Source: Bdellovibrio bacteriovorus (GTDB lineage Bacteria > Bdellovibrionota > Bdellovibrionia > Bdellovibrionales > Bdellovibrionaceae). Taken from it: a stretch of 51,667 bases of DNA. This document shows positions 8,401-15,423 of the stretch, one piece after another (the first letter of the stretch is position 1; the number at the start of each line of letters is the position of its first letter). Below the pieces are notes generated by a model, which was given only the letters and a program-made list of their open reading frames with translations, had not been told where the DNA came from and did not search any database. The stretch covers positions 1 to 51,667 of the forward strand of contig NZ_LUKF01000005.1 of assembly GCF_001592755.1 (NCBI RefSeq). Reading direction: 5' to 3'. The translations under genes and the position numbers were made by a program.

Positions 8401-10202
8401 TTGGTGCTTTTAACGATGGGCGCGTTGGCACGAATGCGGCTGACTATGTTGCAGATCCTCATGATGTGAAGATCAAACTTCATCCGACGACGAAAATGTA
8501 TGGTATGGGTTCGCCTTATCTGAACTTCTTCGCACTCCCTAATGGCGACATTTACTTCCAGACGGAAGCGATTTTCGCGACAAGAGCCGCCGGCGCGCGC
8601 ATTCGCGTTTATCGTGGTAGCGCGGTTGAACCCTACGTCGACACTTTGCGAGTCGGCGGTGCTGGTGATTATCAAGATCCTTCAACGGATATTGGCGCTT
8701 GGGATCTTGGGACGCTTAATTTTATTTATGATCCGTTTTCTTATGTCGTTTCTAAAGCTTATGTTTCGGTGAATCATCAGATACCGGGATGTAACTATTT
8801 TTACTTTTCGCAAGTAAGCCCAACAACTTTACAGTCTCTGGGAAGCGGCCATCCCGTGTCACCCTTCTCTCCTTGTACAGCCGCATACCGGGTTCAAGGC
8901 ATGAACGGACAAATGTACTCCATGAACCGCATCAATCCATGGGCATTTCAAATTGTAAAATTCGATGGAAGCTCCGGGTGGAACGTGGTGGTGGGCTCCG
9001 GCGAACGCAGCAGCTGTGCAGATGGTACGGCTGCGGGGTCTTGTCCGATTATTCCCAATGATCTTTTCGTTTCCCAGACTGGACAAGTCTATTTTAGGGA
9101 TGATGGACAAATTCGTATTGTAGGCAGTGATAATCGCGTTTACACACTTTTTGGATACAACCTAAGTAGCGGTGATGGTGGTCATCCTATGGAGGCTCGT
9201 CTCAATGAAATTGCTTCTATTGATCATGGCGTGAATGACAAAGTGGTTGTGCTCGACACTCAAGGAGGAAGATTCCGTGAAGTGAATTTCAAAGGAACTC
9301 CAGGCATCACAACAATTGCAGGAACGGGCTCAGACGCTCCGGGATCCATCACTCCATTAGGAGTTGCAGCCAATACAAGTCCGATCGGCATGGGATGGTC
9401 TGCACCAGGCCGATTTGTAACCAATCCGACGAATGGAGATGTTTATTGGTACTGTGGCGGATCGCATAGTATTTGTCGACTCAATCGCGCCAGCAACGTA
9501 TGGCAAAATGTTTTCACTCTCGGCGGAACAGTTCCTTATGAGACAGCCGCAGGATATTTTTACTGGGATCTTGATATTCCTACTTACCCTCTTGCACCAC
9601 TTGCTTTTTACAATAACTCATTACTTGTTGGTCTTGATTCTTGGGGCGGCACTGAACACTTCAGAAGAGTTTGGCGGGAGTTTGATCTGACTAATGGGTA
9701 TTCACGATTTACCTTAGGAAATGGAAATTACGTGTCTGCCGCAACCTGTAACAACGGATCTTCGGCTTCTTGTATTCCAGAGTACTACTACTTCTCATGG
9801 GGTGCCGGAGCTGGAAGCCCGATTCATCAAACCAATATCGCGGGTAACAACTATTGGCTCTTCCTGAACAACGGGCAAAAGGACGTTATTCGTGTAGGCG
9901 CAGGCAGCGTGACCAAGATGTTCTCTCTCTCTGTAAGAGCTCAATCGATTTTCTACAAATCGCCGTATCTTTATTACTGCTCGGCTCCTGAAAACGGTCC
10001 GGCAAAACTTTATCGCAAAAACTTCAACTCCCCTTTTACGGAAGTGGAACTCATTCTGCCACATGGAAGTGCTTGCACTGGAAACAAAATTATTTTCAAA
10101 AATGGTGCAGGAACAGAGCCTGATCGACTGGTATTCCCGATTCGACAAAATGGTATTTTTGGTTTGTCGGAGTTTTTGGATCCGGAAAATTACGTTCCGT
10201 AA
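5409..10202 (+). CDS. Giant lipoprotein with Ig-like repeats and a C-terminal NHL/beta-propeller-like region
   Basis: The GTG-started, 1597-residue protein begins with a lipoprotein signal peptide whose lipobox LTSC places the acylated Cys at residue 24. Residues about 40-870 are bacterial Ig-like modules joined by D(T/V)TPP-type linkers (near 339, 428, 526 and 633). Two early modules share a pattern CxGxAxxxxxxxxSGxFxxxL. From about 880 to the end the sequence changes to Gly/Asp-rich blades such as IAGNTDPG and IAGTGSDAPG, typical of NHL-like six- or more-bladed propellers. It is probably tethered to the outer membrane and may face the cell surface, binding a protein or glycan. No catalytic motif is seen. 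The ligand is unknown. A palindrome overlaps the stop codon. Confidence 0.8.
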   Translation: MEKLIRFVFGTSFFCVLLLGLTSCIDTSMFNNMSLIPAELTIIDGGVEKKVPVGDSSLLTKDTAIKIIGVTKPNSKVKIYTSAADPACQFEPQDSDIIGTGDARGIDFSIDLSTLPEGRHVICMYVENPAGTTWSKLTEIIIKRSVQAFSGLHVLPADRSTARQPEFAGVAEKDVQLALYAGGTCSGVALEYLKADSSGNFSIPLSALNSLLVDGHFTYSILATDVLGNTRCSPGVGYTLDTTISATVINAVLPASPSNNDSPTIDGTTEENSLVELFNSSTCTGSAIGSYSTNTSGAFLLNLATPLTVEDTYALTVKVTDDLGNFECFSAQKQDYIYDVTPPALSIVSPAANSSFQNNFTLDLTCEEAAAIVVGGDVSSSISQSCTGGTLSLSPSLSGVDGAKTVTVTATDAAGNVTTRNLNLIKDTTPPALPTVTRYSASPTSADFVTMTVSSCADVAQVLAKEDSSIPTGAEANWVSCTTAAGGISFNLSTAGTQGTRNVRVFVRDATGNIQPSFASVLVDYDTLPPSISLNAIPGFLGTNSYYEFKWTLSEGNVPAGAQFTLEYSQNSGSSWTSLSTTPVGITGAVNSKIYKYKQYLPSTPGATIFRVRLTDATGQTGYGSQASILLYDITPPEITAHSFLIAGSEGPVTTYNPFVKVSFSATDNQTPVTQFCLKNDSAVPALSNACWIAIDAPGVGVPVDLNVTLTDYDHLVDWRQGTYTVYLWIRDQAGNISSNVGPVNNGTDRIAVTYSPIPDPTLTELIVAKDASATVQPDPWDLVTTPGTSLYLKWKQKVYHGTAAVSLWYTLNGTDFTLIEENAESGSVLSCSAAGAVDACTYNWSSPVPVNTTYMIQVRVTDGIGQTTTKNTVYISNPNFRPIAGNTDPGTNGSAKKAAFRGLTPDSGSFVVTRNGLLFFRDVARGLLMVDPNNGVQKIALKLTDTSTGDGGSLASATSQGILKIALDFEDRVLVFEPDRIRRIDTRASPMTIESIIGAFNDGRVGTNAADYVADPHDVKIKLHPTTKMYGMGSPYLNFFALPNGDIYFQTEAIFATRAAGARIRVYRGSAVEPYVDTLRVGGAGDYQDPSTDIGAWDLGTLNFIYDPFSYVVSKAYVSVNHQIPGCNYFYFSQVSPTTLQSLGSGHPVSPFSPCTAAYRVQGMNGQMYSMNRINPWAFQIVKFDGSSGWNVVVGSGERSSCADGTAAGSCPIIPNDLFVSQTGQVYFRDDGQIRIVGSDNRVYTLFGYNLSSGDGGHPMEARLNEIASIDHGVNDKVVVLDTQGGRFREVNFKGTPGITTIAGTGSDAPGSITPLGVAANTSPIGMGWSAPGRFVTNPTNGDVYWYCGGSHSICRLNRASNVWQNVFTLGGTVPYETAAGYFYWDLDIPTYPLAPLAFYNNSLLVGLDSWGGTEHFRRVWREFDLTNGYSRFTLGNGNYVSAATCNNGSSASCIPEYYYFSWGAGAGSPIHQTNIAGNNYWLFLNNGQKDVIRVGAGSVTKMFSLSVRAQSIFYKSPYLYYCSAPENGPAKLYRKNFNSPFTEVELILPHGSACTGNKIIFKNGAGTEPDRLVFPIRQNGIFGLSEFLDPENYVP

Positions 10203-10207
10203 TTTTC
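10185..10207 (+). terminator. 10-bp palindrome overlapping the stop codon of the giant lipoprotein gene
   Basis: GAAAATTACG (10185-10194) and CGTAATTTTC (10198-10207) are perfect inverted repeats around a 3-nt loop; the TAA stop is 10200-10202. The 3' arm carries a run of four T and is followed by ATTTG. This resembles an AT-rich intrinsic terminator hairpin, but the stem is GC-poor, so termination is only inferred. Confidence 0.5.
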
Positions 10208-10351
10208 ATTTGTATCCGCGCAAAAATCTTTACTGAATTTTCCTGTTTATTGTCAAACATCTAAACATTCCTTTAAATTGAAACGTTTTGTACGCATCTT
10301 GTGACCTTACCTATCGCCTCTGGCATAATGACCTTTGTGGAGGCGAACATC

Positions 10352-10816
10352 ATGATGAAGTTCTTTATTCTGCTTGTACTACTGACTACGTTTTTAACCT
10401 TCAAGGCGTATGCGGATTCCGCTGTGGGTGTTGTCATTGGAGATCCGACGGGTGTGTCTGGAAGACTGGGTTTAGATGGTAAACATTCCCTCGAAGGAGC
10501 TCTTGCATATTCATCAGGTCATTATGACGGGCTTCATATCCACGCCACTTACCTTTGGGATCGCGCTCGCACTTTTGCCGTGCAGCGTGGCGGTCCGATT
10601 GAGACGTATTACGGTCTTGGGGTGCGGTTGATTAACTTTAATAAGGGTGAACACGATGGCGAGCTTGCCATCGGACCGCGAGCCCCGCTGGGTCTGCTTT
10701 ATAATATCGACAATCCGGACATTGAGATCTTTGGGGAGGTGTCCCTCGCGGTAGATTTAATGCCGGAAACGAATGTGGACTTGGATTTGGGAATTGGGGT
10801 GCGGTTGAGATTTTAA
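10352..10816 (+). CDS. Small exported protein, probable outer-membrane beta-barrel
   Basis: I start this at the ATGATG at 10352 because GTGGAGG lies just upstream and a clean signal peptide follows (about 20 hydrophobic residues ending AYADS). The upstream in-frame ATG at 10301 would put 17 extra residues before the signal. The mature part of about 130 residues alternates polar and hydrophobic residues, is Gly-rich, and ends in ...GVRLRF with a terminal Phe, as in many barrel proteins recognised by the BAM complex. No named family was recognised. A CATAAT at 10324-10329 could be a -10 element. The gene stands alone between the giant lipoprotein and the glycan locus. Confidence 0.7.
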   Translation: MMKFFILLVLLTTFLTFKAYADSAVGVVIGDPTGVSGRLGLDGKHSLEGALAYSSGHYDGLHIHATYLWDRARTFAVQRGGPIETYYGLGVRLINFNKGEHDGELAIGPRAPLGLLYNIDNPDIEIFGEVSLAVDLMPETNVDLDLGIGVRLRF

Positions 10817-10929
10817 GTCCTTGATATAAGCGAATGTTAACCACTGCTGCCATTATCGTTTCGCATCATGTTGAAGGAAGAAAAAGCGATACAATTTGTA
10901 AACTTTTATTTAGCTTAAGTCACCTTAAC

Positions 10930-11886
10930 ATGAGACTTAACATGCCGACCAATAGCCCTAAGAAACTCCTAAGTATCGTGAGTCCTGTCTACAGGGCTGA
11001 GAAAATCGTACATTTATTAGTCGAAACAATCGAAAGCTCACTAGGCCATTTCCAAGGAAGTTTTGAAATCATTCTTGTCGAGGATGGGAGTCCCGACGGA
11101 AGCTGGACTGCCATTGAAGAAGTCTGCCGAAATAATCCAAGAGTGAAGGGTATAAAACTCAGCCGCAACTTCGGGCAGCATGCCGCTATTACTGCCGGCC
11201 TACAATCATGTTCGGGAGAGTGGATCGTAGTAATGGACTGCGACCTCCAAGACAGGCCTGAGGAAATTGTGCAATTGTACAAAAAAGCTCAAGAAGGTTT
11301 TGATATCGTTCTTGCTCAAAGAATTGAGCGCCAAGATCATCTTTTTAAAAAAAGTTTATCAAAATTATTTTATAAAATCTTATCTGCTCTAACCGGCACG
11401 ACTTTTGATCCATCTATAGCAAACTTTGGAATATACCGAAGTAAAGTCATCGATGCCGTCCGCAGCATGAACGAGCCAATTCGCTTTTTCCCGGTAATGA
11501 TAAAGTGGTGCGGCTTCAAGTCTACTTCGCTACCGGTTCAACACGCCTCAAGACAGGACGGCGGCTCTACCTATAGTTTTTCTAAGCTTTGCGCACTTGG
11601 GCTCGACATTGTTCTTGCCCACTCAGATAAACCTCTTCGCATGGTTGCTGGTTTGGGGTTGGGTATGTCGGGCATATCACTTCTACTAATGATCGCAGTC
11701 ATCATCCGGGCTTTGACAAACGGATTCGCTGTATTGGGTTACGCCAGCCTTGTTACCCTGATGCTTTTTTGCACCGGCATGATTGTCTTCATACTGGGAA
11801 TTATTGGCCTTTACATCGGCAAAATTTTTGAGGCTACTAAGCAGCGTCCGATTTATTTAGTTTCCGAAAGGCATAACTTTGAATAA
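10930..11886 (+). CDS. GT2 glycosyltransferase, ArnC/GtrB-like polyprenyl-phosphate sugar synthase
   Basis: The N-terminal GT-A domain has VSPVYRAEK, the nucleotide-binding LVEDGSPDGSW, and the DxD-type VMDCDLQDRPEE. Two C-terminal membrane helices follow. This layout matches DPMS/ArnC/GtrB enzymes that move a sugar from a nucleotide to undecaprenyl phosphate on the inner face of the membrane. The open frame extends to 10834, but conservation begins only near the ATGs at 10930 or 10942; neither has a strong Shine-Dalgarno. It overlaps the formyltransferase gene by 8 nt. As in the arn system, a GT2 beside a sugar formyltransferase suggests that the transferred sugar carries a formamido group; this is inference. 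Confidence 0.85.
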   Translation: MRLNMPTNSPKKLLSIVSPVYRAEKIVHLLVETIESSLGHFQGSFEIILVEDGSPDGSWTAIEEVCRNNPRVKGIKLSRNFGQHAAITAGLQSCSGEWIVVMDCDLQDRPEEIVQLYKKAQEGFDIVLAQRIERQDHLFKKSLSKLFYKILSALTGTTFDPSIANFGIYRSKVIDAVRSMNEPIRFFPVMIKWCGFKSTSLPVQHASRQDGGSTYSFSKLCALGLDIVLAHSDKPLRMVAGLGLGMSGISLLLMIAVIIRALTNGFAVLGYASLVTLMLFCTGMIVFILGIIGLYIGKIFEATKQRPIYLVSERHNFE

Positions 11887-12781
11887 ACCTGATAAAAAGG
11901 TCATACTTTTTCTAATGACCGAAAAAGGTCTTCGGGTCTTAAACAGAATAATTGCTGATTTTACATCAGAAAGAATTTCCTTTGTCGTAACATGCAAAGA
12001 CCCGGCCGTAGATAATGACTTCCACAGTGACATAGTCGAAACATGCAGTAAAAACAATATTGAAGTTTACACTAAATTGCCCCAAAAAATTGCAACAGAA
12101 AACGAACTTTATATCGCGATCTCCTGGAGAACTCTCATTCCTATTTCGGACGGAAAAAGGTTGGTAGTTTTTCACGACTCACTACTCCCTCGTTATCGAG
12201 GTTTCAACCCGTTGGTTTCGGCCCTAATTAACGGTGAAACAACAATTGGCGCCACCGCATTAATCGCTGATGAAAAGTATGACCGCGGAAAAATTCTTTT
12301 ACAGAAGAGCGCAAAAATTGAGTATCCAATAAAGATCCAAACCGCAATTCAACGTATTGCTGGCATATACGAAGAACTCGCTACAGATATTGTTAGCAAC
12401 TTTCTTTCAGGTAAAAAAATGGAAGAAATCGAGCAAAACGAAGAGAATGCAACATATAGTATATGGCGAGATGAGGAAGACTACAAAATTGACTGGCACT
12501 TTGATGCAAAACGCATCCTTCGCCAGATAGATGCAGTGGGTTATCCTTACAAAGGGGCATCCACAACTCTCGAACAAAAAACAGTACGTATCATGTCTGC
12601 TGAAGCAGTAGATTCTTTGCTCTTTGAAAACAATTCTCCCGGGAAGATTTTCGAGATTGAAGGCGGTTATCCGATTGTCTTATGCGGAAGGGGCCAATTA
12701 AAAATAACCGATCTTCGTGATGAATACGGACAAAGTTTACTGCCCTTGAAAAAACTGAAGCTTCGCTTCGGTGCAAAGTAG
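11879..12781 (+). CDS. Methionyl-tRNA-formyltransferase-like sugar N-formyltransferase
   Basis: The formyl-transferase domain is visible in FHDSLLPRYRGFNPL (H99), INGETTIGATAL and DEKYDRGKIL (D135). These are equivalents of the catalytic His and Asp of Fmt and ArnA, which use N10-formyl-THF. The Asn two residues before the His in classical enzymes is Val97 here. The locus context and lack of any translation genes argue for a sugar amine substrate rather than Met-tRNA. A C-terminal Fmt_C-like region follows (about 200-300). The start is TTG at 11879, supported by AAAGG about 7 nt upstream and the 8-nt overlap with the GT2. The 4-amino-sugar enzymes at 15-18 kb could supply the substrate. Confidence 0.8.
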   Translation: MNKPDKKVILFLMTEKGLRVLNRIIADFTSERISFVVTCKDPAVDNDFHSDIVETCSKNNIEVYTKLPQKIATENELYIAISWRTLIPISDGKRLVVFHDSLLPRYRGFNPLVSALINGETTIGATALIADEKYDRGKILLQKSAKIEYPIKIQTAIQRIAGIYEELATDIVSNFLSGKKMEEIEQNEENATYSIWRDEEDYKIDWHFDAKRILRQIDAVGYPYKGASTTLEQKTVRIMSAEAVDSLLFENNSPGKIFEIEGGYPIVLCGRGQLKITDLRDEYGQSLLPLKKLKLRFGAK

Positions 12782-12796
12782 ACCGGAGCTGAATAA

Positions 12797-13606
12797 ATGT
12801 CTGAATTTCAAAAAATCGATGGCATATACTTTTCCGAATCAAAAAAGAACGTCTCCTATCCAGAACAGGGAAATGATACTTACTTTGAAATTGAAGACAA
12901 AAGTTTCTGGTTTAAACATAGAAATTTGATCATCGAAAAGGTCCTGAAAAAGTATGTTCCGGAAATGATCGACTTTTATGACTTGGGAGGAGGCAACGGT
13001 TTTGTTGCACAAAAAATTGCTTCCATGGGCTATAGCGTGACCCTAGTTGAGGCCGGGAGCGGTGTGTTTAATGCGTTAAAAAGAGGAATTGATAATGTAT
13101 ATTGTGCGGATATAGTTGGCTTCAAATCGACGAAGCCAAATGCCGTTGTTGGCTTGTTTGATGTCATCGAACATTTTGACAAACCCGAAAACGTTTACAA
13201 AAGCATCCACGAAAACATGCCAGGGGTTTCAAAGCTGATATTAACTGTACCTGCCTACAATTGGCTATGGTCGGACGAGGACATTAGAGCTGGTCACTTT
13301 CGAAGATACACAATGACAAGCCTGAGAAAAGAACTGAATGACGCTGGCTACGAAGTCGTTTTTTCCTCCTACTTCTTTAGCTTCCTCATCCTTCCGATCT
13401 TCCTTTTCAGAACAGTTCCTTACTTGCTACGAAAGATGAGTCGCGAACAAAAAAATAAGGCAGGTATTCAAGAGCACAGGTCATCACACATTGGGCAAAT
13501 TCAGAACTTAGTGGAAAAACTATTATCAGTTGAAGGCAGCCTGCTTGGAAAAATTCCATTTGGAGGCTCAATTATTGTAGTGGCTAAAAATAAAAAACAG
13601 ATTTAA
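12797..13606 (+). CDS. Class I SAM-dependent methyltransferase
   Basis: The 269-residue protein has the SAM-binding motif I YDLGGGNGFVAQ (about 55-66), an acidic loop LVEA, and the later FDVIEHFDKPENV of the Methyltransf_11/23 type. It probably methylates a glycan or lipid-linked intermediate. A hydrophobic stretch (SSYFFSFLILPIFLF, about 193-207) could attach it to the membrane. GGAG lies 9 nt before the ATG, and the gene begins 15 nt after the formyltransferase stop, so the two are in one operon. Its TAA overlaps, in TTAA, the stop of the convergent minus-strand gene. Confidence 0.82.
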   Translation: MSEFQKIDGIYFSESKKNVSYPEQGNDTYFEIEDKSFWFKHRNLIIEKVLKKYVPEMIDFYDLGGGNGFVAQKIASMGYSVTLVEAGSGVFNALKRGIDNVYCADIVGFKSTKPNAVVGLFDVIEHFDKPENVYKSIHENMPGVSKLILTVPAYNWLWSDEDIRAGHFRRYTMTSLRKELNDAGYEVVFSSYFFSFLILPIFLFRTVPYLLRKMSREQKNKAGIQEHRSSHIGQIQNLVEKLLSVEGSLLGKIPFGGSIIVVAKNKKQI

Positions 13607-15423
13607 TCACCGAGATTGCTTTTATTACATTTTCCGTTTTCCAATAATTTTTCTACGAGATTTTCTTTGGGTTTGTAGACAATTTGCTCAAAGGTTTCGA
13701 AGTAATCAGACTTAGGCGACCGAAACGATCCCACTATTTCGTAATCACTGGCAAGGTTGATATCAAATTGCTCCAATACTTCTGCGGATATGGACCTTGG
13801 GCCATTGGGCTCAATCAACAACCATGCAACTCCTAGATTCGAACATGAAACACGAGACAAGCCTCTTTTTGCATGCAATACGCTTCCCGGATAGCCACCA
13901 ATTAACCATGGATACGCTAGCGACCTTGCATTAACGATGAAACTAAACGAAGGGTTTCTTCCAGAAAGATCCAGCACAGGAGTCTTATCCTTAAAGCGGC
14001 TATCTCTCATTAGCCCCTGAAGATTTGCAATATAAAGTGCTGACTCAGAATTTAGTTTCCAATCAGTATTCCGAAAATGAGCGGGTACTGAATTATTCCA
14101 AAGAGACGTAGGCTGCCGGTATGGCTTTACAGTTGCCACATATAAAACCGCACAAGCGATAATCTGACTCAGAAAAGCAGCTGTAGAGAAACAATGCCAC
14201 GAAGGAATCTTGCTCTTGGAAGAGCATAGCGAGAGACAGGCGACAATCCAAAACAGACCCGCACTGCACGAAACCAAAAAGTAGTTATTATTCGTACCAA
14301 AGGAGTAGATATAAGGCATGAATAAGAACAAACAGAATGGAACGAGGTTTCTTTTCGCAGTAATAAACTTTCTATCTATCGAGTATGATCTAACAAGCAT
14401 ACCAAATGCTAGAGCAACAACCAAAACCGTAGGGCGAGCATCCTCAAGGACTGGAAGTATGTACCGAGCCAAGACAACAAAGACAAGCAGGACTGCGGCT
14501 GATTCAGCTAAGTTCACCAAGCCACTGTTCGGTTGCCGCAACTTAACGAACAAACCAGGAAGAGTTGACAAGAGGCCGATGGAAAATATACCTATCAACT
14601 CCAATTTACTGAAATCAAATTTATACAATCTAAACATTTCATAAAACGAATGCCCGCCATCCAGCGCCTGAAGATCCGCTATCCCTTCAGCAACACGCAC
14701 CAATAAGAACTGAGATATTGACCCATCAATAACGATGGCAAGCACCCACAAGAGAGTAATGGAAATACTACCCGCAACGAACGCCCCTAGGATGAAACGC
14801 CTAGAAGTGCCTGCGTATACTAGAATCGATAAAGCCAACAAGAACGCCGAAGTAGGCTTAGCCATAAAACAAAGAAAGCCAGCGACTCCAATTAAGCCCC
14901 AACCGAACCACGAGAACACCTGTGGTTTTTGTTCGATAAACAAAACTCCAGCACAGGCAAGCAGCAACGACTGAAAGTTCAATGTGTTGTAATTAGGAGT
15001 TGGCAACCAGAGATGAAAGATCAACAGCGCTGTTATTGAGAATGCAAAAGACAGTGCATGCTTTGCCATCCTTGACTGCGCGTCTAAAAAGGCCTGCCTA
15101 TATGCCGGAAGAGAAAAAACTTTTTCGAAAACTAGCCAAGAAACACCCAACGTAAACAAGAAATTAGCTTGGCGCAGCGCTATAATATCTCCATTGAACA
15201 ATAAGTACAATGGATGATAGACAAACCCGAACTGAGTAGTCCCAGTAGCGAATGTGTATGGGTCGGATATCCAGTTAAGATAGAAGCCTTCGTCGGTAAA
15301 CTCAATACCATATTTCGATGCATATAAACCAAAGGAAACTATAAGCATTGTGAGCAAAAGAGATGTTCCTATGTACATCCAACCACAACTCTTACTTAAG
15401 GCGCTACACTTCAACCGATACAC
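13603..15423 (-). CDS. Polytopic membrane protein, GT-C-like (ArnT/GT39-type) glycosyltransferase
   Basis: After a first membrane helix the protein has an acidic motif, IEFTDEGFYLNWI, like the conserved Asp/Glu in the first periplasmic loop of GT-C enzymes. About ten more hydrophobic segments follow, then a soluble C-terminal domain of some 150 residues. GT-C enzymes move sugars from polyprenyl-phosphate donors to acceptors on the outer face of the inner membrane. The product of the nearby GT2 could be its donor (inference). The start is GTG at 15423 with AGGGAT 6 nt upstream, sharing a base with the TAG of the dehydratase gene. An ATG at residue 16 is an alternative. It is the last gene of a three-gene minus-strand operon. 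Confidence 0.65.
   Translation of the reverse strand: MYRLKCSALSKSCGWMYIGTSLLLTMLIVSFGLYASKYGIEFTDEGFYLNWISDPYTFATGTTQFGFVYHPLYLLFNGDIIALRQANFLFTLGVSWLVFEKVFSLPAYRQAFLDAQSRMAKHALSFAFSITALLIFHLWLPTPNYNTLNFQSLLLACAGVLFIEQKPQVFSWFGWGLIGVAGFLCFMAKPTSAFLLALSILVYAGTSRRFILGAFVAGSISITLLWVLAIVIDGSISQFLLVRVAEGIADLQALDGGHSFYEMFRLYKFDFSKLELIGIFSIGLLSTLPGLFVKLRQPNSGLVNLAESAAVLLVFVVLARYILPVLEDARPTVLVVALAFGMLVRSYSIDRKFITAKRNLVPFCLFLFMPYIYSFGTNNNYFLVSCSAGLFWIVACLSLCSSKSKIPSWHCFSTAAFLSQIIACAVLYVATVKPYRQPTSLWNNSVPAHFRNTDWKLNSESALYIANLQGLMRDSRFKDKTPVLDLSGRNPSFSFIVNARSLAYPWLIGGYPGSVLHAKRGLSRVSCSNLGVAWLLIEPNGPRSISAEVLEQFDINLASDYEIVGSFRSPKSDYFETFEQIVYKPKENLVEKLLENGKCNKSNLGD

Noticed and set aside
5409-10202. Ig-like repeats as a DNA repeat or mobile element
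   Set aside because: The modules are related at protein level only and lie in one intact frame; no terminal repeats or transposase are seen.
10301-10351. Longer start for the small exported protein
   Set aside because: It would put 17 residues before a good signal peptide; the ATGATG at 10352 has a GTGGAGG site upstream.
10834-10929. Longer N-terminus for the GT2 gene
   Set aside because: The extra 32 residues do not look like part of the family and have no ribosome binding site.
10817-10929. JUMPstart/ops-type element at the head of the polysaccharide locus
   Set aside because: No GGCGGTAGC-like motif was seen in this spacer or in the other intergenic spacers I read.
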